The position numbers and the translations under genes are program-made. Below are positions 1-9,260 of a stretch of DNA of 64,000 bases, one piece after another. How positions within the stretch are numbered: the first letter of the stretch is position 1; each line of letters opens with the position of its first letter. The stretch is taken from NCBI RefSeq assembly GCF_000236165.1, contig NZ_CM001373.1, forward strand, positions 2,091,893 through 2,155,892, written 5' to 3'. Under the pieces are notes generated by a model. It was not told where the DNA came from. It saw only the letters and a list, made by a program, of their open reading frames with translations, and ran no database searches. This stretch comes from Fluoribacter dumoffii NY 23. GTDB taxonomy: Bacteria > Pseudomonadota > Gammaproteobacteria > Legionellales > Legionellaceae.

Positions 1-703
1 TCGGGCTGAAAACTCAAATACCAGCCGTCACCTCGCTGAATTCTGGATGATAGAGCCGGAAATCGCTTTTGCCACATTAGAAGATATTTGCACTTTAAGT
101 CAAAGCATGTTGCGTTATTTATGCAAATCCGTTCTGGAAGAACGTGCTGATGATATGGACTTTTTCAATCAATTTGTGGCTCCGGGATGTATTGAACGAC
201 TGGAACATATCGCTGAGTCTGATTTTGAAATAATGACTTATACTGATGCAATCAAGATTCTGCAACATTGCGGGCAAAGCTTTGAGTTCCCAGTCAATTG
301 GGGCTTGGATTTACAATCGGAACATGAACGTTATTTGGCAGAAGTCCATTGCAAAAAACCGGTTATCCTGACTAATTATCCTCAAGAAATCAAGGGGTTC
401 TACATGCGGCTGAATGATGATGGCAAAACCGTTGCCGCAATGGATGTTTTAGCCCCTGGAATTGGTGAAATTATTGGCGGCAGTCAGCGTGAAGAACGTT
501 TGGAAATTTTGGACAAGCGAATTGAAGAATGCAATTTAAATAAAGACACCTATCAATGGTATAGGGACTTACGTCGATACGGCACTGTCCCCCATGCAGG
601 GTTCGGTTTGGGTTTCGAGCGTCTGGTTAGCTATGTAACCGGGTTAGCGAATGTACGCGATGTAATTCCTTTCCCACGTACTCCAGGGCATGCTGATTAC
701 TAA
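1..703 (+). CDS. asnS: Asparaginyl-tRNA synthetase, C-terminal part (5' truncated by window)
   Basis: Class II aminoacyl-tRNA synthetase that charges tRNA-Asn in the cytosol. The open frame runs in from the left edge (first complete codon at base 2), so only about the last 233 residues are present. Visible class II features are the motif 2-side segment [12 protein letters not shown] at the left edge, the [12 protein letters not shown] block, and the motif 3 segment [16 protein letters not shown] followed by [15 protein letters not shown], which is the usual AsnRS C-terminus. The internal ATG at 47 is not the gene start. AspRS and LysRS are alternatives, but the FPRTPGHA ending is typical of AsnRS. 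Confidence 0.95.
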   Translation, partial: RAENSNTSRHLAEFWMIEPEIAFATLEDICTLSQSMLRYLCKSVLEERADDMDFFNQFVAPGCIERLEHIAESDFEIMTYTDAIKILQHCGQSFEFPVNWGLDLQSEHERYLAEVHCKKPVILTNYPQEIKGFYMRLNDDGKTVAAMDVLAPGIGEIIGGSQREERLEILDKRIEECNLNKDTYQWYRDLRRYGTVPHAGFGLGFERLVSYVTGLANVRDVIPFPRTPGHADY

Positions 704-807
704 TCAGCTCCTCCGGAAGCTGGGTGAAGGCATGAGCCATAACCCAGTTTCCAATCGCGAATTCGGAGTATCACCTGGATTTAACCAAGTGCATGCACTC
801 TTTGAGC

Positions 808-1047
808 TCAGGGACGACTTTTTACTACGTCTGATTCTTCCTCGAGTTCAGCAATGGCAGGAAGTTCTGTAATGACCATATCTTTCAAGCGCTTATAACT
901 CATAAAACTATTAGGATTAGCGGTGCGCCGTCCCATATCTATCCGATTATAAGTCTCTCTATCTTTAATTTCATCTAGCAAATTTTTCTTGACTGATTCA
1001 AGATTTAAATTCGCAGCTTTACCTGTTTTTTCTTTTTTTTTAAACAT
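808..1047 (-). CDS. Small hypothetical protein (79 aa)
   Basis: I do not recognise a family. The 79-residue product is charged, starts with a lysine-rich stretch (MFKKKEKTGK) and contains a repeated-looking pattern DRETYNRIDMGRR. It has no membrane segment or signal peptide. AGGAG lies 8 bases ahead of the ATG, which supports a real gene rather than a chance frame. It sits 71 bases downstream of lolD on the same strand and could be the last gene of the lolCD transcript. It converges with asnS. Confidence 0.6.
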   Translation of the reverse strand: MFKKKEKTGKAANLNLESVKKNLLDEIKDRETYNRIDMGRRTANPNSFMSYKRLKDMVITELPAIAELEEESDVVKSRP

Positions 1048-1118
1048 TCTTAATAACTCCTCTACTTATTGATTAGCCTTTATCTGAAACGATCCCTGAG
1101 GGATTTCATAATAGAAAT

Positions 1119-1802
1119 TTATTTAAATTCAGATAAAACACCTTCTCCCAACACTAAAATCCGATCCATTTGTTTTGCCAACTGCTGATCATGAGTCACA
1201 ATAACTAAAGCCGTGTTCATTTTTCTATTCAACTCAAGCATTAAATCAAATACTTTTGTAGCAGTTGCCTGATCCAGATTTCCTGTCGGTTCATCGGCCA
1301 ATACACAGTAGGGTTGATGTACCAAAGCACGAGCTATAGCAACTCGTTGCCGCTCTCCTCCTGAAAGCTGAGCGGGTTTATGTGTTTTTCTTTCTTTAAG
1401 TCCAACATCATCCAGCATTTTACTTGCTTCAGCCGTTGCATCTTTTACTGAAAGATTGGCTAGCATCAAAGGCATGGATACGTTTTCAAGTGCAGTAAAT
1501 TCAGGTAACAAGTGATGAAACTGGTAGATAAAACCCAAGCCTTGATTGCGTAATCGACAACGCTGCTTTTCGTTTACTTTTTGCCAATTAACATCCTTAA
1601 TTAAAACCTCACCCGTAGTAGGTTTGTCCAAGCCGCCTAATAAATGCAACAAGGTGCTTTTTCCTGATCCGGAAGGACCAATAATTGCAAGACGCTCACC
1701 TTTAGCTATCGATAAATCAATCCCTCGTAATACCTCAACTTTAGAAGCACCATCATTGTAGGACTTACATAATTTTTTAGCATTTAAAATAATATCACTC
1801 AT
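1119..1802 (-). CDS. lolD: LolD, ATPase of the lipoprotein-releasing ABC transporter
   Basis: Cytoplasmic ATPase that powers extraction of outer-membrane lipoproteins from the inner membrane and hand-over to LolA. From the start chosen here (227 aa) the Walker [10 protein letters not shown] is at residues 42-50, the signature LSGGE at 146-150 and Walker B ending in D170-E171. Walker B, D-loop (GNLD) and H-loop (VTHD) are intact. An upstream start at 1820 is possible, but the ATG at 1802 overlaps the lolC stop as ATGAGTGA, the usual translational coupling for this pair, and gives the family length. MacB-type ATPases are the main alternative; the adjacent permease settles it. Confidence 0.95.
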   Translation of the reverse strand: MSDIILNAKKLCKSYNDGASKVEVLRGIDLSIAKGERLAIIGPSGSGKSTLLHLLGGLDKPTTGEVLIKDVNWQKVNEKQRCRLRNQGLGFIYQFHHLLPEFTALENVSMPLMLANLSVKDATAEASKMLDDVGLKERKTHKPAQLSGGERQRVAIARALVHQPYCVLADEPTGNLDQATATKVFDLMLELNRKMNTALVIVTHDQQLAKQMDRILVLGEGVLSEFK

Positions 1803-3039
1803 AATGCAAAGCCTCCGCAATTACTGTTTTTGAGGCGCGCCAGGCAGGATAAATTGTTGCAAGAAAACTCATTATCAGAGCCATTAAACATACTTTCCAT
1901 AAATCACTGAACATAATCTTGGAGGGTAGATAATCGACAAAATAAATACTGGATGACAAAACTTTAAAATGGAACCAGGTTTGCAGATGATTCACGATTG
2001 TGGTTGCATTTTTAGCCAAAACCAAGCCACCGAGCAAGCCAAAAATGGTGCCGACAATTCCTACCATCATTCCCTGTACAATGAACGTCCATAAGATGGT
2101 TGAAGGGGTTGCCCCAATTGTTCTTAAAATAGCAATTTCTGCTTGCTTGTCGTTAACCACCATGACTAAAGAGGATACCAGATTAAATGCGGCTACAGCG
2201 ATTATGAGCAGCAAAATCATAAACATCATGGTTTTTTCCATTTTGACAGCCTCGAAAAAAGCGCCATATTGTTGTGTCCAATTGCCCACCTGATATTCCT
2301 CCCCTAGCAGATGAGATAAACGGGCTGACAATTCAGGGGCTTGGTACACATTATTTATTTTCATTTTAATGCCAGTTACATCTTCTCCCATTTGCAATAA
2401 TTTTTGAGCATCCCCCATATTGATGAATGCCAGTTTGGTATCAAAATTAAATCCTGTTCCCGCAGAAAAGACGCCAACTACTGTAAATCGCTTAAAGCGG
2501 GGAATCATACCCGCAGGAGTCACGGTGGCCTGAGGAATCATTATGGTGACTTTATCGCCAATCATGGTTCCCATATTGTCAGCAAGCCCTCTGCCCAGAA
2601 TAATGCCAAAATCTTTCAAATTAGAAAGGCTTCCAGCCAGCAATTTATCTTGCAAATGACTCATTTGTTCTTCTTTCTCAGGCAATACGCCAGTTAACAC
2701 AACAGGTAACACCTGTCCTTCATGAACCATTAAGCCTTGCCCCCCGACGTAAGGTGAAAATGCTTTTATCTCGGGAATTGTTTGAATCTTTTTAGCTACT
2801 TCAGGCCAATTATTGAGCCTTTCATTCGGGCCAGAGACTGTAATTTCGGGAGCCATACCGAAAAAACGGTTATGTATCTGTTCATCAAATCCATTCATGA
2901 CGGATAAAACGGTAACAAGAACCATTACTCCCAAGCCAATACCAAGCATGGAGCTTAAGGAAATAAAAGAAACAAAATGGTTCTTTTTTCGAGAACGCGT
3001 ATAGCGTAACCCCATAAAAAGAGCTAATGGTTTATACAT
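1795..3039 (-). CDS. lolC: LolC/LolE-family lipoprotein-releasing permease (only one permease gene)
   Basis: Inner-membrane permease of 414 aa with the family layout: a first transmembrane helix near residues 25-50, a large periplasmic domain, and three helices in the C-terminal 150 residues (FtsX/MacB-type fold). The periplasmic part contains a segment [16 protein letters not shown] that resembles the LolA-binding Hook loop of LolC. Directly upstream of and overlapping lolD by 8 bases. No second permease gene (lolE) is next to it, so this may be a LolF-type homodimeric system as in several non-enteric gammaproteobacteria. Upstream DNA is a gap of 560 bases. Confidence 0.93.
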   Translation of the reverse strand: MYKPLALFMGLRYTRSRKKNHFVSFISLSSMLGIGLGVMVLVTVLSVMNGFDEQIHNRFFGMAPEITVSGPNERLNNWPEVAKKIQTIPEIKAFSPYVGGQGLMVHEGQVLPVVLTGVLPEKEEQMSHLQDKLLAGSLSNLKDFGIILGRGLADNMGTMIGDKVTIMIPQATVTPAGMIPRFKRFTVVGVFSAGTGFNFDTKLAFINMGDAQKLLQMGEDVTGIKMKINNVYQAPELSARLSHLLGEEYQVGNWTQQYGAFFEAVKMEKTMMFMILLLIIAVAAFNLVSSLVMVVNDKQAEIAILRTIGATPSTILWTFIVQGMMVGIVGTIFGLLGGLVLAKNATTIVNHLQTWFHFKVLSSSIYFVDYLPSKIMFSDLWKVCLMALIMSFLATIYPAWRASKTVIAEALHYE

Positions 3040-3600
3040 AGTTACTTTTGATTTGAGTTAAAGTCTTATTGTAGAGAAAAAATCACCCAAACGATATACC
3101 CAATAGAGAGTTCTACGGTTATATTGTTTCATTATCAGCTAACCCACACACTTATCCACAGAATCTGTGGATATTTAGCCGGTATCGCAAAATGCTTGGG
3201 GCAAGCAGGGAATCTAAAGGAGATTGCTCCAAACACCCCATGACAGGGCCATTGCCAGCGAGCAGCACTGGATTTTCGCTTATTTTTATTTTTTCCCATT
3301 ACAGTTTATGGGTTTTCTTTCTTCATTCAGGATGTTGTTTCATCTTTTTACTCTACTTAAATCCTTTGGTGTGCCTTCATACATTCTTCCTTGTTATTCA
3401 AATCGCTTGCCGCCACCGTTTATCAACGACACCAAGCATGGTAATCAAAATGGATAAACATGAGGCCCCTACTACTTGCTCGGTCATGAATGGTATTAAT
3501 TTTTTGCATAATCAGTCATCAGCAAACAAATTAAAAGTTTACAAAAAAAGATCTTTAGGTAAAATCAACAATCCAAAAAATATGCTATAAGTGAAAAAAA
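3040..3600. other. Intergenic gap between lolC and the 3601 gene
   Basis: The gap separates two divergent genes and should hold both promoters. The clearest structure is the inverted pair at 3152-3174 (separate entry). A TATGCTATAAG stretch at 3581-3591 is a good -10-like sequence just ahead of the 3601 ATG. If used, the mRNA leader of that gene would be about ten bases or less, which fits its lack of a Shine-Dalgarno. A 132-codon frame at 3192-3590 has no ribosome site and protein-unlike composition, so I do not call it. Confidence 0.5.
3152..3174. promoter_or_regulatory. Inverted pair of DnaA-box-like 9-mers
   Basis: TTATCCACA at 3152-3160 is an exact match to the E. coli high-affinity DnaA box consensus. 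Five bases later its near-perfect inverse follows (TGTGGATAT, 3166-3174), making an 8-bp perfect inverted repeat with a 5-base loop. It could be a DnaA-binding site regulating lolC or the 3601 gene, or just a short hairpin. No cluster of further boxes or AT-rich unwinding element is obvious nearby, so this is not the replication origin. Confidence 0.35.
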
Positions 3601-5091
3601 ATGGCAGCATCCCAACGTAATAAAGAATTAATTTCTAGGCTTCTAACCAATTATAATAAGCTTTCTGGCTGGAGACGATGGCTTTTCCCAATCAAGTTCA
3701 CAGAAGCAACCCAAGAAGAAGATACCTTTACGTTGTGTCATGTTTTATTAAACAGCTGGTTTTCATCATTTTGGCGAGCAGTTTTTCCATTCCTGGATTC
3801 TTTTGCCCAAAGCGATCTATATCATTCCTGTCGGGTGGTTGATAATTTTGGTTTACTTACAGAGGCCAATTTTAACTTGGTAGCTGCCCATGAAAATCCT
3901 AATGTACTTTGGGATGCCTTAACGAGCATTTCGATTTATCATAAGGAAAAATTCTATGACAAATTTCAACTTGACTTGGTTTTTTTCTCCGGCAGTCGAG
4001 CACAAGCTAATTTTCAACGTATAGTGATTCATAAGAATCCGACTGCTCTTATAGATGCTTTTGACAGCTATTTTTCTTACAGTGATTTTATCTTACAAAG
4101 TGCATCAGTTCATAACCTTAACACAATCCTCCAGACAGATCTTGATACGATAGCTACCAGCTCAGATGCCCCTAGCCAGGTCGTTGACGCATTGCACCTG
4201 CTTTATTGTTCCCAAAAGAAAATCGAAGAAGTAGATCGTCTCCTAATTACACAAAATCCTTCTTTAAAAATGGTACAAGCTCTGTGTTTTGTAAAACAGG
4301 CTGGATTGTTGAGAGGAGAGTTAAGCCAGGCAATCAGAGATCTTTTGATAAAAAGTTCAAATCCTTTTGATTCTATTTCTATTGTTTATTATCTCCAACT
4401 TGAAGGTGTATTAACCGGAAAGATGGGACAAGAAATCTGTACGGGTGAAGCGATTGCATATTCTCCGAAAGAAATCCCGCAGGCCCTTAAAGCCTTACAA
4501 GACTTTCATTTATCCTCAGATGAAAATCGTTTCAAGCTACTCACAGCATGCTATTCCCCTAGCATACTTATAAATATTCTGGCCTGCCTTCAAGAGAATA
4601 ACCTGTTAGCCGAACCCATTACTTGCCAGCTAAATTTTGATCTTGCCTTTAAAAATGCATACCTTAGAGCTTTTGGGTCGATGGTTTCCAGTCTGCATTT
4701 GGCAGGTTTATTGGATTTGGAGAGCAGAGGGCAGGAGAATTATTTTAAAATTACCGAATTTGGAGAGGCTTTGGCGCCTTTATTGTTGCTATTAAGCAAA
4801 AACAACTTACTAAACCAGGAAATTTTTGATCGCATCAATCAACATAAAACATGTCTGGGATTACATCTTTGGCAAAATATTCCTACGGATGCTTTCAGAG
4901 AAGAACATATTCTTGAGGTTCTTCGCATTTGCGATGACCGTTCCACAAGTCAATTGAGTAAGATGTCGAGTTGTATACGTTATATCAAAAATACTATTCT
5001 CAAGAAGGAGCAAGTGCGTCCCTCATCAGATGAACCAACTCCGGCTGATAATAAAAATGATATGGACGCCACGCCTTCTTTTACAGTTTGA
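3601..5091 (+). CDS. Legionella helical-repeat protein, candidate Dot/Icm effector (496 aa)
   Basis: No enzyme motif is recognisable. The protein is built from degenerate repeats of about 40 residues with the pattern ANF-x3-V/I-x2-H-x-NP-x2-L-x2-A; clear copies are ANFNLVAAHENPNVLWDAL (near residue 92) and ANFQRIVIHKNPTALIDAF (near 137), with weaker copies running to about residue 400. This repeat style occurs in many Legionella-specific proteins. The C-terminal 30 residues are polar and acidic (SSDEPTPADNKNDMDATPSF), compatible with an E-block-type Dot/Icm signal. No Shine-Dalgarno precedes the ATG; a -10-like element lies directly upstream. Followed by a hairpin terminator and by a second repeat protein. 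Function is unknown. Confidence 0.75.
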   Translation: MAASQRNKELISRLLTNYNKLSGWRRWLFPIKFTEATQEEDTFTLCHVLLNSWFSSFWRAVFPFLDSFAQSDLYHSCRVVDNFGLLTEANFNLVAAHENPNVLWDALTSISIYHKEKFYDKFQLDLVFFSGSRAQANFQRIVIHKNPTALIDAFDSYFSYSDFILQSASVHNLNTILQTDLDTIATSSDAPSQVVDALHLLYCSQKKIEEVDRLLITQNPSLKMVQALCFVKQAGLLRGELSQAIRDLLIKSSNPFDSISIVYYLQLEGVLTGKMGQEICTGEAIAYSPKEIPQALKALQDFHLSSDENRFKLLTACYSPSILINILACLQENNLLAEPITCQLNFDLAFKNAYLRAFGSMVSSLHLAGLLDLESRGQENYFKITEFGEALAPLLLLLSKNNLLNQEIFDRINQHKTCLGLHLWQNIPTDAFREEHILEVLRICDDRSTSQLSKMSSCIRYIKNTILKKEQVRPSSDEPTPADNKNDMDATPSFTV

Positions 5092-5114
5092 AGCACAACT
5101 TCTTTTTCTATCCT

Positions 5115-5142
5115 AGGGTGTCCTCAAAACACCCTGTTTCTG
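5115..5142 (+). terminator. Intrinsic terminator after the 3601 gene
   Basis: Perfect 7-bp inverted repeat AGGGTGT / ACACCCT around a 7-base loop, followed by the T-rich GTTTCTGT, 24 bases after the stop codon at 5091. Confidence 0.6.
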
Positions 5143-5271
5143 TCCCTGACATAGTCGCTGCCAAAAACGGATCTCTACCTACACATTAAATCCACAAGTT
5201 GTTAGATAAATTTATTTAATGCAAAATGACTTAGCAAAAAAAACCAATATTTGACTTAAATAAGGACTATT

Positions 5272-6801
5272 ATGGCTTCCTCACAGCTCGACCTTAAAAA
5301 AAGCATTTTAAGTGATAAGCTTAATGCTTTAATTAACACCCCTCTCGTTTGCCTTGAGGAAGTTAATACGTTGTTGGATGAGGAACTTAACTTAACACAA
5401 TCTGGAAAAGCGTTGGGACAGTTAACTGATTTCATTCATCTCGTTTCCTTTCTAAAAACAAGACGTTTTTCCAACCCTGGCAAGGCCCTGAAACTGTTTG
5501 TGCATGAACAGACTCAACCGGAAACAAGGAAAGCAATGCTTCAGTCATTGCAAATGGCTCCCCCGCAAGAAGACACGATTTATGAACTCATTTGTCTTTT
5601 GGCTCAAAATAATAAACTTGTTTATTATTCAGATCTCACTCAGGTTACGCCACTTCGTGTCACCATGAGAAAAGGAGAGGATAGTTATGTGGAAGAACAC
5701 AGTCAATGGTATTTAATTTTTGAACTATTTGGACTCTGTAAGAATCTTCCCTCTGAACTAATTCCCCTACTCGCAGAACTATTAAGCAGTACAAAGCTTT
5801 CTGTAGAGACCCTGCAAGCAATTGGCAAATTTTTTAATTATCTGGATAAGCTCAAGCTCTTAAATAATGAACTTGTTGCTGCAATGCTACCCCAACTACA
5901 CTATAAAAACAGCATAGAAAAACTTCAATCATTCCTGATCAGATTGCAACAAAATGAACTCCTCGACCCGCTCGTTTTAAAACATGCTTTGTCCTTTCTG
6001 CAGCATTTGGATGCACTTATGGTTTTTTTCTCAATCTATCAGGAAGAATTGCGCACTGCCAGCTCATCTCGGGAAACATTGGAAAAACTCCCCTCCTATT
6101 GCCGCTTGTCTCTTCAGGAAGAAGGCAGTTTTGATGATGAAGTATCCACAAACACCCCTCTACATATGGCTGTTATTCAACGTGACGTTTCTCATCTGCG
6201 AGAAGGATTATGTTTAGCAAATGCAAAACTGCTTTTAGCAACTTCCTATGATAATACAGCCTTAGTGTTAGCCTGCAAACTGGCCGATAAAGAATCGGCG
6301 AGCCTCATTTTGACACGGATGTGCGAATTGAATTGTAGTGTAAATCAGGCAGACCAATATGGAATGACAGCACTTCATTGGGCTAAATTTTATCATTTTG
6401 ATGATTTATGCCAGAAGCTTATTCGTGCCGGGGCCAATGAATCCTTAAAAACAGAAAATGGACAAAACACTACCTATTTCGCAAAACATCGATTTACCCT
6501 GGAGGATTTTAAAATTCAAGGCCGTGAAATTATCCAGGATCAGTTTCATTTAAAAAATAGGGCCTTGACCGACATTGCCTTCCATGCCGATAAAATTGCT
6601 TTAAATTTACAATTAACCACTGCGTATGAAGTGATGGAGTTGTATCAAAAAGATGAAGGGGCACAAATCCGTACCTCCAACCGTTTTTATTTATTTTTTA
6701 AAACATTCCGTACGCGCTTGCTTGAATGGCTGGAACATCAAAGAGAAGCGGATCTTCAACCCGAGCAGGAAGGAGTTGCGTTAAATTTTATTCCTAGCTA
6801 A
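5272..6801 (+). CDS. Ankyrin-repeat protein, candidate Dot/Icm effector (509 aa)
   Basis: Residues 1-280 are leucine-rich helices resembling the helical repeats of the preceding gene. Residues about 295-400 hold ankyrin repeats: TPLHMAVIQRDVSHLREGL, TALVLACKLADKESASLIL, and TALHWAKFYHFDDLCQKLI followed by RAGANESLKT. The C-terminus carries glutamates spaced among hydrophobics (EWLEHQREADLQPEQEG), like an E-block translocation signal. AAGGA lies 8 bases before the ATG. No signal peptide or membrane segment. Ankyrin proteins in Legionella are commonly injected into host cells, but nothing here identifies the host target. Probably an independent transcription unit, given the terminator upstream. 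Confidence 0.8.
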   Translation: MASSQLDLKKSILSDKLNALINTPLVCLEEVNTLLDEELNLTQSGKALGQLTDFIHLVSFLKTRRFSNPGKALKLFVHEQTQPETRKAMLQSLQMAPPQEDTIYELICLLAQNNKLVYYSDLTQVTPLRVTMRKGEDSYVEEHSQWYLIFELFGLCKNLPSELIPLLAELLSSTKLSVETLQAIGKFFNYLDKLKLLNNELVAAMLPQLHYKNSIEKLQSFLIRLQQNELLDPLVLKHALSFLQHLDALMVFFSIYQEELRTASSSRETLEKLPSYCRLSLQEEGSFDDEVSTNTPLHMAVIQRDVSHLREGLCLANAKLLLATSYDNTALVLACKLADKESASLILTRMCELNCSVNQADQYGMTALHWAKFYHFDDLCQKLIRAGANESLKTENGQNTTYFAKHRFTLEDFKIQGREIIQDQFHLKNRALTDIAFHADKIALNLQLTTAYEVMELYQKDEGAQIRTSNRFYLFFKTFRTRLLEWLEHQREADLQPEQEGVALNFIPS

Positions 6802-6989
6802 ATAAAAACTTCGGGAAGAACTCATTTCCATATCAATGAGTGATTGAGGAGACATTTTCCTGCAACACGGAAGAACTACCCAGGATAAGGGCAAAGCATG
6901 CTTGCAGGAAGTAATGGTGTTATTTTAGCAAACAAGCGGTTATTCTATAGGCACACGATGTAAACCTGCTCTCAGGTAAGGTAATTTAT

Positions 6990-7409
6990 ATGAATCTTAG
7001 CTCTTGGTATTATCCTTCACTCATTGCTTTATGTCTTTATGGCGCTTGGGGATATTGGGGAACAAGAGCATCGAACTTTATTAATCCCTTGTCGATTACT
7101 TTTTATTCGAGCATAGGTGTATTAATTTCAGGCATTATCGCCCTTGTCTTACTTGATTTTAAGCTGGAGCTTTGTCCCAAAGGAGGAACCTACGGATTGC
7201 TAAACGGTCTGGCGAGTGGGGTGGCGTGTATTTTCTTCATTCTGGCGTTGCAAAAAGGGCCTACCATGCCTGTGGTGCTCGTCACTTCCATGTATCCGAT
7301 GATAACCCTTTTGTTATGCGTTGTGTTCCTGAAACAGGGGTTAACCTTTAAACACGGGTTGGGAATGGTGTTTGCAATTTTAGCTCTAATCTTACTTGCT
7401 ACGGAATAA
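6990..7409 (+). CDS. Half-size EamA/DMT-superfamily membrane protein (139 aa)
   Basis: Four hydrophobic segments (about residues 8-25, 37-56, 70-90, 95-115, with a last helix at 120-138) and a single EamA unit with the usual SMYPMITLLLCVVFLKQ segment near the third/fourth helix. Full EamA transporters (about 300 aa) have two such units; this one has one, like the small multidrug-resistance-sized members that work as dimers. Substrate unknown. Converges on the tRNA-Leu gene. Confidence 0.85.
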   Translation: MNLSSWYYPSLIALCLYGAWGYWGTRASNFINPLSITFYSSIGVLISGIIALVLLDFKLELCPKGGTYGLLNGLASGVACIFFILALQKGPTMPVVLVTSMYPMITLLLCVVFLKQGLTFKHGLGMVFAILALILLATE

Positions 7410-7417
7410 CTGGTGAT

Positions 7418-7506
7418 TGGTGCCCAGGGCCGGAATCGAACCGGCACGGAGGTTAAGCTCCGAGGGATTTTAAGTCCCTTGCGTCTACCTGTTTCGCCAC
7501 CTGGGC
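7418..7506 (-). tRNA. tRNA-Leu (anticodon TAA)
   Basis: Read on the minus strand: acceptor GCCCAGG pairs with CCTGGGC and CCA is encoded. Anticodon loop ACTTAAAA gives anticodon TAA. A long class II variable arm (CTCGGAGCTTAACCTCCG region) and T-loop GTTCGATTC are present. Length 89 bases. Last of three tRNA genes downstream of pgsA. Confidence 0.97.
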
Positions 7507-7516
7507 AATATTCTTA

Positions 7517-7590
7517 TGGAGGCTGAGGCCGGAATCGAACCGGCGTCCACGGCTTTGCAGGCCGCTGCATGACCACTCTGCCACACAGCC
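7517..7590 (-). tRNA. tRNA-Cys (anticodon GCA)
   Basis: Minus-strand cloverleaf of 74 bases: acceptor GGCTGTG with partner CTCAGCC (one mismatch or G-T pair), T-loop GTTCGATTC, encoded CCA, and anticodon GCA in the loop CTGCAAA. Lies between tRNA-Leu and tRNA-Gly. Confidence 0.96.
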
Positions 7591-7628
7591 TCATTTGATA
7601 CTTCTAATACGTCTATACCTTTAGCTCT

Positions 7629-7656
7629 AAAAAAAAAGCGACTTTTTTGTCGCTTT
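7629..7656 (-). terminator. Hairpin plus T-tract between tRNA-Gly and tRNA-Cys
   Basis: On the minus strand AAAGCGAC, a six-A loop, then GTCGCTTT and a run of Ts: a textbook intrinsic terminator directly after tRNA-Gly. It sits inside what is usually one tRNA transcript, so it may attenuate rather than end it, or tRNA-Cys/Leu may have their own promoter. Confidence 0.65.
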
Positions 7657-7660
7657 AATT

Positions 7661-7736
<76 letters not shown>

Positions 7737-7788
7737 GTCTCTACGGGGTGTGATTCTACCGAAATTTAACACCCTGTCAATAATAAAA

Positions 7789-8352
7789 TTAATTTTTTTT
7801 CGTTAATTCTGGCCACGCAATCGCCAAATAAATAATCATCGACCAAATCGTTAAAATTGCAGCCACATAAAGTAAAACAAAACCGAAAATACCGCCCCAA
7901 TTATCCAACGAATTAAACGCCAACAATAAAAACAAAGCAATCATTTGCAGAAACGTTTTTATCTTGCCAACATAACCGACAGTGACACTTGCACGTCTCC
8001 CAATTTCCGCCATCCATTCCCTGAGGGCGGAAATTACAATTTCACGTCCTACAATAACAATGGCAGGAATCGTAATATAATTAATTTCCTTGGCGCCTAC
8101 GAGCAATAACAAACTGGTGGAAACCAGTAACTTGTCTGCGACCGGATCGAGGAATGCACCGAAAGGAGACATCATTTTTAGCTTGCGAGCCAAATAGCCA
8201 TCTAACCAATCAGTGAAACTTGCTGCCGCAAAAATACTGGCTGCCAACATATGTGCAAATGAAAACGGCAAATAAAATACAATAATAAATACTGGAATCA
8301 GAACGATGCGCAGCAAGGTTAATAAATTTGGCAAACTGGTTAATGTACTCAA
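7789..8352 (-). CDS. pgsA: Phosphatidylglycerophosphate synthase
   Basis: Inner-membrane enzyme that joins CDP-diacylglycerol and glycerol 3-phosphate, the committed step to phosphatidylglycerol and cardiolipin. 187 aa, the family length, with several transmembrane helices. The CDP-alcohol phosphotransferase motif is complete: D48, D51-G52, A55-R56, G65, D69, D73. The start is a TTG with a strong AAGGGAG nine bases ahead; no in-frame ATG gives a better N-terminus. Followed on the same strand by three tRNA genes. Confidence 0.95.
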   Translation of the reverse strand: MSTLTSLPNLLTLLRIVLIPVFIIVFYLPFSFAHMLAASIFAAASFTDWLDGYLARKLKMMSPFGAFLDPVADKLLVSTSLLLLVGAKEINYITIPAIVIVGREIVISALREWMAEIGRRASVTVGYVGKIKTFLQMIALFLLLAFNSLDNWGGIFGFVLLYVAAILTIWSMIIYLAIAWPELTKKN

Positions 8353-8594
8353 CGTGTGATACTCCCTTTACAAATGACTAAATAAAGCAACCTCATCCTG
8401 TGAGTAGCGCAAAATTAAACCTAGCGGAGAAGAGTCAACCGTTTCTGCTGCCCATAAGTTATTTATGTAGAAATTATCATTTCCACACGCCTGTAAATGC
8501 TTCAAGCTATCCCCCTTTTTTTACCATGAGAGGAACATTATTTTAACTTAATGGTTTCCAGCCTCGCCTGCATCCGAACTACAGAGCTAAGCGG

Positions 8595-9260
8595 TTAACG
8601 CCTTTTGGATAAGTTTAAATAATCCGCTACCTGTTTATAATCATCAAATACGGCCACTGCCCCAGCTGCTTTGAGAACAGCTTCTTCCTGTTGATGATAA
8701 ATATCGATTCCTATGGCTGTTACCTGAATACTTTTGGCCATTTCCATATCGGAAAGTGAATCACCTATCATCAAAGTTGTAGCCGGGGTTACACCATATT
8801 CTTCTATAATTTCTTCCAACATTTGCGGACAAGGTTTCGCAGGTACTTGTCCTGCAGAACGAGTTACTTTAAATAGTTTATCAAGACCGGCAGCCTGTAA
8901 GGCACGAAACAGGGATTGATGTCCCTTATTGGTTGCAACAGCCAGATTGATCTCGGCTTCATGCAATTGATGGATTAACTCCCTCACCCCGGGCATCAAG
9001 CAAACATCTGAGGAACGAGAGTGCATTGCCAATTGCACTGCCTGCAACAAGTGCTGATGTTGGGATTCAGTCAAATGAGGATAAGTTTTCTTCAAAGCCT
9101 GGACTAACCCTAAATCAACAAATTTTCTCGCCAGATGAGGATCAAAATCACCAAAACCCAACAAATTCGCTTCGGTAGCAACTACGTGCAAAATTATCCC
9201 TAAAGTATCCGCAATAGTACCTTCCCAGTCAAATACTACCAAATCATATGGATTGCTCAT
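8595..9260 (-). CDS. HAD-superfamily hydrolase (phosphoglycolate-phosphatase-like), unusual motif I
   Basis: 221 aa HAD-IA phosphatase with cap domain. Motif I reads FDWEGTIADT (D11, E13): the nucleophile Asp is present, but the second Asp, the general acid, is Glu. Motif II is VATNKG; motifs III/IV are KPCPQ and IGDSLSDMEMA. The N-terminus overlaps the end of rluC by 17 bases, so the two are translationally linked, as in Pseudomonas where a HAD gene follows rluC. Substrate not known; nucleoside monophosphate or phosphoglycolate are the usual ones for this subgroup. Confidence 0.85.
   Translation of the reverse strand: MSNPYDLVVFDWEGTIADTLGIILHVVATEANLLGFGDFDPHLARKFVDLGLVQALKKTYPHLTESQHQHLLQAVQLAMHSRSSDVCLMPGVRELIHQLHEAEINLAVATNKGHQSLFRALQAAGLDKLFKVTRSAGQVPAKPCPQMLEEIIEEYGVTPATTLMIGDSLSDMEMAKSIQVTAIGIDIYHQQEEAVLKAAGAVAVFDDYKQVADYLNLSKRR

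Noticed and set aside
788..801. Palindrome AGTGCATGCACT downstream of the 808 gene
   Set aside because: It has no loop and no T-run, so it cannot be a terminator; probably chance.
690..872. 60-codon plus-strand frame after asnS
   Set aside because: It overlaps the end of asnS and the minus-strand 808 gene, which has a good ribosome site; composition is not protein-like.
3192..3590. 132-codon plus-strand frame in the lolC gap
   Set aside because: No ribosome site, odd composition rich in F, L and S, and it occupies the divergent promoter region. Kept only as intergenic DNA.
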